Assembly: GCA_032717465.1 (NCBI GenBank)
Contig: CM064657.1
Span: 26,881,966 to 26,945,965 of the forward strand
Direction of reading: 5' to 3'
Length of the DNA: 64,000 nucleotides
Origin: Coenobita brevimanus
Taxonomy: Eukaryota; Arthropoda; Malacostraca; Decapoda; Coenobitidae
Of this stretch, positions 11,243-27,480 are shown piece by piece; the first letter of the stretch is position 1; each line of letters opens with the position of its first letter. The notes under the pieces are model-generated. The model was not told the DNA's origin. It did no database searches and saw only the letters and a program-made list of their open reading frames with translations. The translations under genes and the position numbers were made by a program.

Positions 11243-11247
<5 letters not shown>
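10346..11247. other. Unique DNA with a family-B fragment
   Basis: Around 10560-10620 the series AAAAGGCTACCTGGCATCTTTCTTAGCGATAAAT.T resembles the left arm of the foldback elements at 13251 and 61785. The rest shows nothing recognisable. Confidence 0.4.

Positions 11248-11297
<50 letters not shown>
11248..11297. repeat. (AT)n microsatellite
   Basis: Pure AT run of about 50 bases. Confidence 0.97.
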
Positions 11298-11300
<3 letters not shown>

Positions 11301-11990
11301 ATACATATTGTACATCCATCCATTAGTCATTATCAAAAGGAAACTCATGACGGCTGATATTCTGTCTACTGTGTCTGTTTCACCTTTTCTGAGGGGGGGG
11401 GGGAAGGGGGAGTATGTTTTGATTACAAGCTTAACGAGTTTTTGTGTAGTGCTTGTCCTTTTCCTCCTCCTCCTGCATGTCTTTAGTGCACAACTATTTT
11501 AGAGTAGAATATGAATCGTTTAAGTTATGCTGGGTTGCTTAAACAGGGTTATTGTTTTGAGTTAGGTTAGTTAGCCTAGTGAGTTAGCTCACGCTGAATA
11601 CTGTTCCCATATAATATGATTTCTACTCCATCAGCACTTGGGCACACTGTATAGCCTATTTTACGCTTGTTACGGCCAGGCTATTACACTCAGCTTCACT
11701 GACAACCCTTCCGGCTGAAGGGATTAGAACAATGCCATTAATTCCTTCAGCCCGAGGACATTGGTAATGTTCAGCCTAGAGGAAAGATCTGAATAAACTG
11801 AAGAAGAGAGGTAGAACGAAAAATAAATCTATGCTTACTCACTACCATAGATCTCCGCAAATCTCATTACAACTGTCTGATGGTAGCAAACATGTAATAA
11901 AATGACAATAACGTACTGAAGATTTTAGACTCGGATTCTTCTCCTACCCTCATGTTACGGCACTGAGCCCCTCGTATCTTATGCTCATCT
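11298..11990. other. Unique DNA with two TTAA-family end fragments
   Basis: An element end, CCGGCTGAAGGGATTAG, lies at 11711-11727, and an element start, TTAATTCCTTCAGCCCG, at 11738. Both fit degraded TTAA-family termini lying back to back. A GTTAGGTTAGTTAGCC stretch near 11563 resembles the TTAGG-like foldback at 61 kb. Confidence 0.45.
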
Positions 11991-13130
11991 AACCTCATGT
12001 CGTCTCTCCATTCAAATTTTTCTCCTACCCCAACCTATCTTTCTCTCAACTTTTTTGTCCCCCTTTCTTCCAGCTGGTCACTTGTATGTACACCCTCTCT
12101 CTCTCTCTCCCCCCCCCCCTCTCTCTCTCTCTCTCGCTCTCTCTCTCTCCCTCTCAACCTATTCTTTACATCTCTTCTTGGTCACTTGTATGTCGTTACA
12201 TGGCCTCTCTATTTCTCTCCTTCCCTCGTTTCTGTTCGTCCTCGTTAACTTATATCATTTACTCTTGCATTACTCCATTCTTACTACGGCTTCTTCTTTC
12301 CCTCCTTTGCTATTCTGCTCTCCCTCGTTGTAACCTTTCTCGACCCGCTTTTCTATGATCTCATGTTCCATTTCTCACGCCTTGTCCTCTGTCTGTCTGT
12401 CTGTCTGTCTCTCTGTCTGTCTGTCTCTCTCTCTCTCTCGTCTCCCTTTCCCCCCTCACCTCCCTCTTCTCTCCTTTTCTCCCTTTCTTTTTACTCTTTC
12501 TCTTTTCTTCTCCTTTCTTCCCTTTCAGTGTTTCTCTTCCTGTCCCTCAATTTTCTCCTCTTCCATTCTCCCTCGTCTCTTCTTTGATCCTTTCCCTTTC
12601 TCCCTCGCCTCTCATCCTCTTCTTACCTACCTTGTCTGTCCTCTCCCTCGCCTCCTGTGAGTCTCCTGCGAGTCTTACCCTGAAGGCCAGATGAAGTCCC
12701 ACAGTCCCACACCATCCTCTGCCATGTACCTTCACTTCACCTGTCCTTCTCTGTCCTCCGACCACCACGTATATTCCAACTTCACATCTTCACCTTTTTC
12801 GCCCCATCTCTCCTAATTAAGTCTTTTCTTCTGGACTCCTCTTCTCCCCTCGCTTTCTTTTTGTCATTAGCAAACTTTTTCACATTTCACTCCTGCTGCC
12901 AAGTCGTACATTATTTTTCTCATTCTGCGTCTTTTCTTTATTCCTTATTTCTGCTCCCATGCTTTCCCCTCTTATTCTTTCTTACAATCTCTCCTGTCTA
13001 ATTTTTTTCCCCTGTATTTTCCTCTTATCTGCCACAAACTCTCTTCTAACTTCTTTTTTTCCCTCCCTAATCTTCCCACACACTCTCCGACTCTCCATTT
13101 ACTCGTCTCAAATGTGAATAAAAACTAGTC
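11991..13130. repeat. Pyrimidine-rich tract with (CT)n and (TGTC)n
   Basis: The plus strand is C/T-rich for over 1 kb, with (CT)n at 12094-12151 and 12424-12440 and (TGTC)n at about 12391-12424. Serine/leucine-rich ORFs here are products of composition. Confidence 0.8.
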
Positions 13131-13250
13131 TCACTTTTCACTCATCAATTTTTTCAGACCCTTGACCCCCAGGCGACGACACACTTTGCCTTTCTCGCCC
13201 TTCGTTCTCCCTTACCTGACTGACTGACTATCTCTGTGGGTAGTATTCTA

Positions 13251-13443
13251 TGTGGCTTTGGGGATTTCATAGCATCTCTTCCTTGGCGATTAATTCTGTA
13301 CATTATCCCTTAATATCCACTACTCTGTCAAGGATGCATATTATATCAATAGTAAAATCACGTAAATAAATCCAAGAGTAAGTTAGGGTGTGACAGGCAA
13401 AACAGATAGCTAAGGAAGGGTGCTACGAAACCTTCCACGCCAC
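13251..13443. mobile_element. Family-B foldback element
   Basis: The left arm contains CATAGCATCTCTTCCTTGGCG and ATTCTGTACATTATCCCTTA. The right arm has TAGCTAAGGAAGGGTGCTAC, the reverse complement of the left with mismatches. The same arms occur at 61785-61978. No coding capacity. Confidence 0.55.
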
Positions 13444-13484
13444 TCAGATTACAGGCCAGAGTCTTACACGCTTGCTTTGTTCTT

Positions 13485-13770
13485 CTCGCCCCTTCTCGCC
13501 TGCCTCTCGTTATCTTTGTATCTTCCACACTCTCCCTGTCTTTCTCTCACCTCTTCGTGCCTGACTACGTCTTTGTGTGTCATACATAGCTACTATCTTT
13601 GCCTTCTTCGTTCTTCATCCTTTCCCGCCTGACAGCATATATCTCTCTATCGTACATATTTTCTCTGACTTTCTCACTATCCTTTCTCATTTGACTATAT
13701 CTCTCTGTTTCACAAATCTTTCTCGCCTGTCTCGCTCATCATCCTATCTCGCCTGACTGACTATATCTGT
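13485..13770. repeat. 62-bp tandem repeat in pyrimidine-rich DNA
   Basis: The phrase TCCTTTCTCGCCTGACTATA begins at 13618, 13680 and 13742 (spacing exactly 62 and 62), with weaker copies starting near 13488 and 13550. Each unit also carries TATCTCTCT and a CATA/CACAAATCTTT block. Confidence 0.75.
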
Positions 13771-13809
13771 AACGGACCACTGAGACAGCGAGATGCAGCG
13801 AGAAATAGA

Positions 13810-14014
13810 CTAATCCCTTCAAACCAAGCATGTCTTATGTATTTTGTTCCTACTATCTACAAATGATTTTATTCGGCTGAGGAGAAATTTTACTAACTGC
13901 AGAACTTTGATAAGTCCTTGATTAAACCCGTCACTGGTAAGGGCCTCTCTAAACTGAATGCAAACGTGCTTAGAGAACAAGAATGAATATAGATGACGTA
14001 TTTGTCCTGAAGGG
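13810..14014. mobile_element. TTAA-family foldback, degraded termini
   Basis: The left end is TAATCCCTTCAAACC with CTAA in place of TTAA, then TATGTATTTTGTTCCTACTAT and AAATGATTTTATTCGGCTGAG. The right arm is GAACAAGAATGAATAT, ATGACGTATTTGTCCTGAAGGGA. The order and length of about 205 bp match the family. The right-hand TTAA is lost. Confidence 0.65.
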
Positions 14015-14260
14015 AGAAGTGGCATCAGAGAAGAGAATGGAAAATGGAATAAAGGTAATCACTGCATCCAATTAGCTTCTGAACCGCATTTTAGCTGGCA
14101 CATTAAGTTTTGTCAGAGTTCTTCCTAAGGGAATTATTTTCCATGTTTTACCTTCATCTGATCTTCCAGGTTATTTTTACCGTTCCAATACCGACATGGC
14201 TTTCAGCATGAACACAAGATAATGTATTGCACAAAGCAGCTGAGGAAGAGGCGTTACCAG

Positions 14261-14262
<2 letters not shown>
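14015..14262. other. Unique DNA, nothing recognised
   Basis: AT-rich DNA with no supported feature. Confidence 0.5.

Positions 14263-14300
<38 letters not shown>
14263..14300. repeat. (TC)n microsatellite
   Basis: Pure TC run of about 38 bases. Confidence 0.97.
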
Positions 14301-14303
<3 letters not shown>

Positions 14304-14693
14304 CCGTAAACGCCTCTACCTCACACAGGAATCTAATTATGCACTGAACCCATGCCGGTACTCTTGCTGCAAGCACACAATTTCATTCACCCTGTGCGAA
14401 AACTTTTAGCTGTGACAGGATTAGTGATGGATATACAGTACATATAATCCCTCCTGTTAGAAAGTAGTCCCGAAGCTGCCTAAAATTTTCTGGTATGGGC
14501 ATGAACACAAGAAAAACCACCATCGTAGTTAATGGGGTTGTCCAAGTCAGAGATTCAGAGCACCAGGTTTCTGTATCTCGCTCTAAATACATCTAAGTTA
14601 GTGCACAAAACATTAGATAAATTCCACTATAAATTATCCTGTATGAAAGACGGTGATTCAAGTGTTATGTTGCTAGAGCTGGGACCATATAAT

Positions 14694-14697
<4 letters not shown>
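14301..14697. other. Unique DNA, nothing recognised
   Basis: No gene or element is supported. The small ORFs lack domains. Confidence 0.5.

Positions 14698-14783
<86 letters not shown>
14698..14783. repeat. (GA)n microsatellite
   Basis: Pure GA run of about 86 bases. Confidence 0.98.
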
Positions 14784-14788
<5 letters not shown>

Positions 14789-14922
14789 CACTTGAAGATA
14801 AAGAGGGAGCGAGTGTGAGACGGCGAGGGAGAGTGTTACTGTGTTTTGATGCTAAATTATTACTCAAGTGTAAACAGAGAACACACATCCATTCACACAC
14901 ATCTACTACATATCAGGCAACG

Positions 14923-14924
<2 letters not shown>

Positions 14925-14994
<70 letters not shown>
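14925..14994. repeat. (AC)n microsatellite
   Basis: Pure AC run of about 70 bases. The threonine/histidine ORFs here are repeat translations. Confidence 0.98.
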
Positions 14995-14997
<3 letters not shown>

Positions 14998-15470
14998 AGA
15001 CAAAGACGAGCGAGGGAGTGAGAGACTGGAAGGCAATGAGAAAGGAGGCAGTGTGGAAATGAGCGAATGAAAATGAAAGGGAAGAGATATATAAATAACA
15101 AATGGAAAAGGCAGGTAATTAACATTGGGAAATTAAATAATCAAAAGTGCAGAGTGCAGAGGATATGAAAAAAACAAGTGAGGAACGAAAAAGACCCATG
15201 AAAAGCCTGAGTGGTAGGGCACGAAAAACTATTGGAGAGAAAGATGAGGAGGCACATAATTAACATGGGGTGGGGGGGGATAAAAAAAAGTTAACAGGAT
15301 ATAAAAATAGTGATGAATGAATAAATGCCGAGAAGCTGACTGGGAGGTATCTGAGATGAAAGCAGGTAATTACGGTGGTACATATTACAGGTGATGGGGA
15401 AGAGGGAGAGGGGGGGGAAGTGACCCTCCCCACCTGATCTTACTGCCAATGGTCACCCTCCCAGGTGAAA
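14995..15470. other. A/G-rich DNA, nothing recognised
   Basis: Plus strand is A- and G-rich with short G-runs at about 15269 and 15411. No gene is supported. Confidence 0.5.
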
Positions 15471-15474
15471 GAGT

Positions 15475-15564
15475 AAAGGTCGCACATTCCAAATTCGCGA
15501 GTAAAGGTCAAAGGTTATATTTTGGAGAGAGAGTCACAGGTGCAGCAGAGAAGGTCACAGGTCA
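15475..15564 (+). promoter_or_regulatory. Candidate nuclear-receptor DR1 pair
   Basis: Two direct repeats of the AGGTCA half-site with one-base spacing lie 34 bases apart: AGGTCA-A-AGGTTA at 15505-15517 and AGGTCA-C-AGGTCA at 15552-15564. A further AGGTCG lies at about 15477. DR1 sites are the known target type of HNF4 and RXR/USP receptors. No promoter or gene is visible nearby, so function is inferred from motif alone. Confidence 0.35.
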
Positions 15565-18006
<2,442 letters not shown>

Positions 18007-18093
18007 TGATGATGATGATGTTGTTGTTACTGCTGCTGCTGCTGCTGTTATTGTTGTTGTTGTCGTTGTTGGTGGTGGTGGTGGTCGTGGTTG
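18007..18093. repeat. Compound trinucleotide repeat
   Basis: Successive GAT, GTT, GCT, GTT and GGT triplet runs, which looks like serial slippage from a single ancestral triplet array. Confidence 0.9.
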
Positions 18094-18853
18094 TACAGAT
18101 AACATAAAATGTCGGCAGTGTCTAAGTTATTTTTACACAAACAATTCTGAGACTCATTTTCTTTACTCTTGTTTCCTTCTGGTGATGCATGGGCCGGATG
18201 TTGGCGAAAAGCTTCAATTTAACGATCATACTGGACTTTATGACCTTATGACACCTGGCGACATTTCACAGAGGCTAACGTCAAATGGCAGCTGTGGATG
18301 ACCCAATCAATTCAAGTTATATTCCAACCTTTTTCTCGCCACCGGTTAATAGCCTGCTTAAAGTTCGGCCGCCACACTAACCGTAATTTTTCGCACGCAA
18401 AATTACACAAGATACGAAAACATAACGTTATTACACAGAAGCCTCAAAGACAGATAAAAAAGTTGTGCTGGAATAATTATATTATGCGTTTCGATGAATT
18501 TGTTTAGTAGCAGTTTGATAATATAAAGAATTACATGGAGGATAACTGGCGAATGTTAAACTAGCTTTACGAATGAAAGGACACCTTTATCAAATACTGA
18601 TTTGCTAGTAATGTAGCTGAGTTATCAGACTTATCACTATTCAACAAAGGGACATACAGCACACACGACTCCTTCTTCATGTTAGCCATAAAGCCATGAT
18701 TAGTTCCACGTGCTTTAACACAAGTGCACTAAACCAAAGTACCGGTAACAGTCAATACATCATTACCCATTTTGGGTCACCGGAAGGTCCTCGGCGTAAG
18801 AGGGCCAAAAACCAGGCTACTCCAGTCCAGATCATTCAGGGCACAGGAGTTCA
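18094..18853. other. Unique DNA, nothing recognised
   Basis: The ORF at 18298-18507 is basic but without a recognisable domain. No feature is supported. Confidence 0.45.
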
Positions 18854-19170
18854 CCCTACATCAGGGCTACTCAATTACTTTAAATGTAAGGTCGGATTAT
18901 GTAACTCAAATTGACAGAAGGGCCATACATTTTTACATCCATTTTTTCCCTCATCTAAACACTTATACACAGAAAGGAACAAAAAATTCAAGTATAATTT
19001 GCTTTTCCATTTTCCATTAACTACATAAGCATAAAGAAAATAGCTAAACTTTCTGTTTTATGTTTCTTTGTTTATTTTCATTCTTCTGAGTCTGTCAAAG
19101 GGTTAATGACAAACGACTCAAGGGACGGATCTGGCCCGCGGGCCACCAGGTGAATAACCCTGCCCTACAT
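18854..19170. mobile_element. hAT-type MITE with 8-bp target duplication
   Basis: The element spans 18862-19162 (301 bp). It begins CAGGGCTACTCAATTA and ends GGTGAATAACCCTG, so the termini are short inverted repeats (CAGGGYTAYTCA). It is flanked by an exact 8-bp direct repeat, CCCTACAT, at 18854-18861 and 19163-19170. Sub-terminally it carries GGCCCGCGGGCCACC, typical of many hAT MITEs. An 8-bp duplication is the hallmark of hAT transposition. No transposase ORF is present. The intact duplication suggests a fairly recent insertion. Confidence 0.88.
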
Positions 19171-19667
19171 CATTTAAAATAATCAAGCCACCTGTTGCGA
19201 TATTAACCGTGGCGCGTTACAACATGCCATCCTCTGCCCCTAGCTGGACTGCTGTACCACCGAGGAGCCTTGGTGTATGGACAGAGTTGTGTAAAATGAG
19301 TTCTTGGGAGAGTTTCGTGAAAGGAGTTCGGACTGCTGTACAACTGGAGAGGAAGGTGGAAACAAGAAAGCATAAGCAGATATGAAACAAGCATTCGGGG
19401 GCCGAATGCTAATCGCTCGCCAAAATATGTTGTTGGATACGGTATAAGTTGCCTACAAACCAAAAATGATGAAAGTTAACAAAACTCCACGGAATTCAGC
19501 CACTGCGTTTCGCAAAAAGCCAATCCATACTAGAATATATATGGCGACTGGCATTCGATCGTCTTTGATCAAATCATCAAAAGTAATTGACTTCTGCACA
19601 TCCACATAATTGCTATTTCCTAAAGGTTTGGTGAAAATTCGTCCAGAATTTTTCGAGCTATGTTGAG

Positions 19668-19668
<1 letters not shown>
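19171..19668. other. Unique DNA, possible SINE-head relic
   Basis: On the minus strand 19275-19235 reads GGCTCCTCGGTGGTACAGCAG, which resembles the start of the SINE head at 4365. No box B follows, so it is only a weak relic. Nothing else is recognised. Confidence 0.3.

Positions 19669-19720
<52 letters not shown>
19669..19720. repeat. (AC)n microsatellite
   Basis: Pure AC run of about 52 bases. Confidence 0.97.
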
Positions 19721-19721
<1 letters not shown>

Positions 19722-19864
19722 ATCCAAAACCACATCACCTCGCCTTGCTAAAAGCGGACGATTATAATAATGAACTGAGTGTGGCGTAATAATAAAGACG
19801 TTCTGACTGAAGAGATAAAACACACGGAGACAGGAACACCTAATTAGGATAAAGGATAAAATGG

Positions 19865-19930
19865 AGGAAGAAGAAGAGGAGGAGGAGGAGGAGGAGGAGG
19901 AGGAGGAGGAGGAGGAGGAGGAGGAGGAGG
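19865..19930. repeat. (GGA)n trinucleotide repeat
   Basis: GAA/GGA triplets, nearly pure GGA from 19880. On the other strand it encodes the poly-serine of a chance ORF. Confidence 0.96.
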
Positions 19931-20908
19931 GTAGAAACAAAACAAATAAGAAAAAAAGGGAAAAATAAGGAACAGGAGCGAAAACTAGGAGGAGAAAGAG
20001 GAAACATGGGAAAAGCTGAGACAGGAGAAAAGGAGGAGAAGGATGAAGTCGGGGAAGAGTAGGGCAGGTAAAGGGAACTTGTGGGGTCATTAATACATCA
20101 AAACAGGCAGGTAAGAGCTCAGGTTGGCAGGTGTCCCAGAACGATACAATTTTACACCCGTGTACACTTCTGATACACAGGCGAGTCCCCACATACTCGT
20201 ATACAAGGTTATTATTATCAACATTTTTTATTAACACTTACAATCCAATGACGAATAGTCTTGTTAATTCTTGCCGTTCCAGATATTTTGTTCAACTCTG
20301 GAGGAACCCAGTGTAGTGAAGGACTTAATATTGACAACATCTAATTCCGGTATCAATTTTTTCTACAATTTGTTTATGCTTTCTTTCTCTTCGGCTCTTT
20401 TTGACGCTGGAAGTGGTATGTACACTCGCACCTGAAAATATCGGTGCACTGTGGGTCCGATGTCATCTGGAATTATTCGATCATGTGGCAGTGACAGCCC
20501 GTTAATACCTGTATACTGTACATTATAACATTTACGGCCATCGTCTACTCATTATGCAGGACTCAAGAGGTGTCTGATATAGCAGTCATCTGTTGCCTGA
20601 CATGCAAGCGTGTGGGAGGACAGAATCGCAATTTCCAGTTTCCTTTGTTCCGTGTGTCGTAATATTTATCACATATCATGCACCGATACTTTCTGGAGCG
20701 AGTGTACATACATATGCGTGTCCACTGCTACCCACTGTGTTATCATTTCATATTAATTGGGCGAGCTTAAATCACCAAGCTTGCAACCATGAATCATTCT
20801 TTAGTTTTATCGCCCGTGACCGATGACAGCCAATCACTTAGTGCATGTGGCACAAAATGCTGCCTATAGTAAATCTGCTACATCTTTAATAGTGATATGG
20901 ACTTATAT
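19931..20908. other. A/G-rich then unique DNA
   Basis: Purine-rich to about 20080, then mixed sequence. No gene is supported. Confidence 0.5.
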
Positions 20909-21030
20909 TTAATCCACTGAACATCTGACGTATTTTGCATTTTAATCAAGTTATCGCCAAACGATTTATTTGAGCTGACGAAGGATCTACCACTGCGAAA
21001 CAGTTAATGAAAGCTATATATACCTCCTCC
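20909..21030 (+). mobile_element. TTAA foldback family, left part
   Basis: Begins TTAATCCACTGAACATCTGACGTATTTTGC, as contiguous blocks, then GCCAAACGATTTATTTGAGCT and the family's central block AATGAAAGCTATATATACC. The right arm is not clear. Confidence 0.55.
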
Positions 21031-21119
21031 AATATCGAAAAGTTTTTTAAACACAACTTTCTGAAGGTAGCATGAATAAAATATAAAATGTCTATAAGAA
21101 AAAAAGTTAAAGAATTTCC

Positions 21120-21840
21120 ATTTTCCCTCCATCTGGACTGCCGAGTGCCCCAAGCAACGTCCTACTCGTACCCTTCTTCAGCAGCAATCACCTTCCAGAG
21201 TATCGGTATCTGAGACCTCGTTCCCTGAGCCCAACCCCACCCTTACCCCCTTCCCCTGTTCATCACCCCCCTCAGCCCCTGCTCTCACTCACCATCAACC
21301 CTGCTCTCACCCCTGCCCTCACTAATCACCAACCCTACCCTCACTCCCTACCCTTACTTATCACCACCCTCACCAAACTTCACCTCATCATACACAGGCA
21401 TTGGTCAGTCTTTTATCGTTTCACTTCTTGCTATGATTCTGTTCTAACTAACGCCAAGCGATTTTATTCGGCTTAGAAGAAACTGCAAGCACTAAAGGAG
21501 CAAACAGGTTTTGGCAAGATCAGTCATACGATTACCATCACTTCCTCCGGGCGCAGTTCGTCAGTGGTCAAGAAAATAGTAATCTATATACCATGACTAT
21601 GCCTAAAAATTTCACCATTAATTTGTTCTCACCATCATAAGCATCAGCCGTCATCAATGTACGTTATCATTCACAAGCAGACACCCTCAGTTACTTCTAT
21701 CCTTAGCACAACTACCACAGCATAACACCGTCACTGCGATGACGTCTTACTTCATTTTTGCTATGAAAAGACGATAACTTTCAGCTTAGAGGTGACGTCT
21801 CCTTGTGTTAGGGGGTTCACTACCACCAAGAGCCATAATC
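21120..21840. other. C-rich repeats and foldback fragments
   Basis: From 21235 to 21385 a loose CCCTCACTNANCACCAACCC motif repeats. TTAA-family cores follow at 21450-21475 (GCCAAGCGATTTTATTCGGCT) and more weakly at 21745-21800. No gene is recognised. Confidence 0.45.
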
Positions 21841-22610
21841 ATCACCACCATCATCGCTAGCAACCATTACTACAACAGTCACTAACATCAGTACCATTAA
21901 CCAACCACTACTACCACCATCATTACCATCAGCAACATCGTCTCTTTTACATCACCACATTCACCACTACCATCAAAACTGAGCACAACCAAACGATTCT
22001 CTCAGTCGTCACTCACCAGCAGCCACAATCATCACTGCCACAACCATTAAATCAGCAACCACAACTACCATCATTTAGCAACCACTACCATTCACAACCA
22101 CGACTACTACCTCACGACTATTACACAGTCATATTCACCACCACTTATCACATCCACCAGCAACCACCACCATAGACATAATTATCACCTACACGTCTTA
22201 CCCAACCTTATTCACCACCACTCATCACATCTCCAACATCTACCTCCATCATCAGCATCACAACCTGACTACAGTGTCCCTCCCTGGCAACCACCACCAC
22301 CACCACCACCAATGACCCAGCCATTTTCACAACCACTCACCATTACCGACTGAACCATTTTCAAAACCACTCGCCATCACCGACCCAACCCTTTTCAAGA
22401 CCACTCACCATCACCGACCATCATCATCATCACTACCAACTCCATGTCTTTTACTTAACCATATTCACCACCACACATCACTACACCCAGGAGGCACCAC
22501 TACCACACCTTTACCAGATCACAGTGTCCCAGCCTAGAAACGACCACCACCATCACTATCACGACCTCCCCCATGTCTTTTCCCCGACCCTATTCACCAC
22601 CACTCATCAC
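21841..22610. repeat. CAC/CAT-rich degenerate region
   Basis: About 770 bases dominated by CAC, CAT and ACC triplets. It holds a clean (CAC)n at about 22291-22311 and repeats of ACCACTCACCATCACCGACC at 22330-22415. Very few G on the plus strand. Confidence 0.8.
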
Positions 22611-23248
22611 CAGTTGTCCGCCACTCCGGCCTGTAAAGCTAAAAGCATGAGGCCCTTGTGGTGAGACTTTGAGGGCAGAATGTACGAGCAGCATCTGGAC
22701 TTTCATTCGGCCAAACATTTGCTCAGTCTCTAATATTTACTCAAACATTTACCAGTGCACACAGAAAATAAAACTTATCCATGAAGGAGGCTTGTGGTAT
22801 ATTTGGTACCGTACTGGTTCGGTGAGGGTTTTGCCTTGGGTATTATGAAATGTGTTTGGAAAGGGTGGAAAAAAGGTCCCCCTTAGGTCCATTAGTCCAA
22901 AGGGGTACACGAGGCCAGATCCGACTTACCTTCAAGCTTACTCCTGACGCCCGTGCTGACCATTACACCCCCCCCCCACACACACACACTTAACTGCCTG
23001 TGCCGAGAGAGAGACAGGCACCTCGGCGACTCACCTGCAAGAGAGGAAAGAGCAAGGTTAGAGCAGAGGTGGCTGGGAAGCAAAGGCAACTCTGACACAA
23101 CATATACTACCTTTAGATTTATTTTCCATTCAATGCTACACACCAAAAATTGGCACTTTCCTTCTGGTAACAAAGTAAATATTAACACCTTAAACTGTAT
23201 ATCAACAAATTTTACCATTATAATTACAAACGGTATCACAATATGCAA
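22611..23248. other. Unique DNA, nothing recognised
   Basis: Includes a C-run and short CA run at about 22967-22990. Overlapping ORFs on both strands lack domains. Confidence 0.5.
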
Positions 23249-23305
23249 TAATGGTACTACATGGTGTCAGACGCATACTACGTCTTACACCATGTAGTAC
23301 CATTA
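23249..23305. other. Strong 25-bp hairpin with 7-base loop
   Basis: Left arm 23249-23273 and right arm 23281-23305 are complementary at 24 of 25 positions around the loop CATACTA. The arm core is TGGTACTACATGGTGT. Weaker pairing continues outward (AATATGCA against TGCCAATA). It could be the centre of a foldback element or a small-RNA precursor. No protein is encoded. Confidence 0.7.
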
Positions 23306-23473
23306 TATTTTGCCAATATGGAGTTCCATGTACACTAGCACTATATATAACAGGTATTAGAAATTCTATATTCCATTTCATATAACGGTTAACAATTGAA
23401 TACTGGAGAAAATCACATTATTCAGTTCTTTCTGAAAACAAACTATACTTAATAATATGCATCAATTATGATT
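23306..23473. other. AT-rich DNA, nothing recognised
   Basis: No supported feature. Confidence 0.5.
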
Positions 23474-23850
23474 AGATGGATGTGTCGTGCATCCTTGAAT
23501 GCGAGGTCTGGGGGCGGGGGCTAGGATTGCGATTGAAGAGTTTAGCGGAAAGATGGAATCTGAATGTATTGGTGTTATGATGAGGAGGGGTAGACTATGC
23601 TAGTTTGGGTATGTTGACAGGATGGAGGATGACAACTGGGTGTGGAAAGTGAGGTATGAACGTCGAGAATAGGGTAGCGAGAGGCAAACCAAAAAACAAC
23701 CTGGGACGAGGTCATGGAGTGTGACCTCAGGGATCTGGGACTGAATGGGGAGGCTGCCCGAGTTTGAGCAGCGTGGAGAGCCGCAGTTAGGTGACCAAGG
23801 GCAACGCATGCAAGCATGTTGGTGCCTTTATGAACGATACGATAGGACAG
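23474..23850 (+). pseudogene. RTE-like non-LTR retrotransposon 3' relic
   Basis: Conceptual translation gives RWMCRASLNARSGG, then ECIGVMMRRGRLC, FGYVDRMEDDNWVWKVR, WDEVMECDLRDLGLNGEAA and AAWRAAVR, in the same order as the minus-strand copy at 52381-53070. It covers only the region after the reverse-transcriptase catalytic core, so no active-site motif is present. In-frame stops (for example after LC and before AAW) and at least one frameshift make it dead. The 3' end continues to about 23850 with the CAAGCATGTTGG block shared with the other copy. Confidence 0.85.
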
Positions 23851-24240
23851 TAACACTAATTGTCTATTTCAGTTTATACAATTGTGACAGACTGACACGA
23901 AATAAGCATGTTCTTAACCCAATCTCCATCAGATGTCAACTCTAAGATGAATAAACCCGTAAGGAGGAAGCATGAATACAAAGGTAAAACGTCCTGAGAC
24001 TGGAGGGGACTGATCGAGACTGTTGCCATATCTTCATTATCAGAGATTTCATCGAAGCCGACTAAAACTGACTGGAGGCAGCAAGAAAACACGAGAGACC
24101 TTCTGGTGGTGATGGGATGCAAGGAGACTTTTTCTAACCATTGCATAATCAGCAGTGCGTTCAAATATAAATAAAATCATCTGGTGGTAGCACATGGTGA
24201 TAAACCATAATGCATTCTTGGCATTAAGTTTTATTCTCGC
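23851..24240. other. Unique DNA, foldback fragment possible
   Basis: At 24055-24090 GAAGCCGACTAAAACTGACTGGAGGCAGCAAG resembles a TTAA-family right arm. Otherwise nothing is recognised. Confidence 0.4.
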
Positions 24241-24450
24241 AACTCTCCAACTCCATCCATGCCCAAAATTCCATGGGCTACATGCCCACAACTCAACACC
24301 CGTCCACAACTCCATACCTGCCTACAATTCCACATCTGTCCACAACTTCACACATGCCCACAACTTCAAACCACCCATTCCACACCTGGGCACACCTTCG
24401 CACCTACTCTCTCCACGTGGTTAATCCACACCGGCGTACAACTCCACACT
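24241..24450. repeat. Diverged minisatellite, unit about 19-20 bp
   Basis: The phrase CCCACAACTCCACACCTG recurs with changes at close spacing across about 200 bases (24282, 24302, 24321, 24341, 24357 and onward). Confidence 0.65.
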
Positions 24451-24499
24451 AGCGCCGTGGCTGTGGTGTGCTGATTCCCCTCTACATGGTAAGTGCCCT

Positions 24500-24720
24500 A
24501 ACAAGCCGCTTACTTCATCCTGCCTTCCTAGCTGCCTCGCACTAGTCTGCCTCTATCTTGCTTGCCTCACTCTAGCTGCCTCATCCATGCTGGCTCTCAC
24601 AACTCTGTTCCCACCTAGCTTGCCTCACCTCATCCTGGCTTCTAGCTGTCTCACTCACTGCCTTATATTACTCAGCCTCTACCTAGCTTGTCACACTCCA
24701 TCCTGCCTTCCTAAGTTGTC
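24500..24720. repeat. Diverged CTAGCTGCCTC repeat
   Basis: The words CTAGCTGCCTCACTC and TAGCTTGCCTCAC recur loosely about every 25-35 bases. Confidence 0.5.
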
Positions 24721-24725
24721 TTACA

Positions 24726-24762
<37 letters not shown>
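24726..24762. repeat. (AC)n microsatellite
   Basis: Pure AC run of about 37 bases. Confidence 0.96.
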
Positions 24763-24764
<2 letters not shown>

Positions 24765-24851
24765 ACAGGGGGAAATCACCCAAGAGATTTTGTATGCTGA
24801 GCAAAGTTGCTTATTCTGTACAGGGACCTTATCTGCCCCTGTGAGGATTAC

Positions 24852-27480
<2,629 letters not shown>

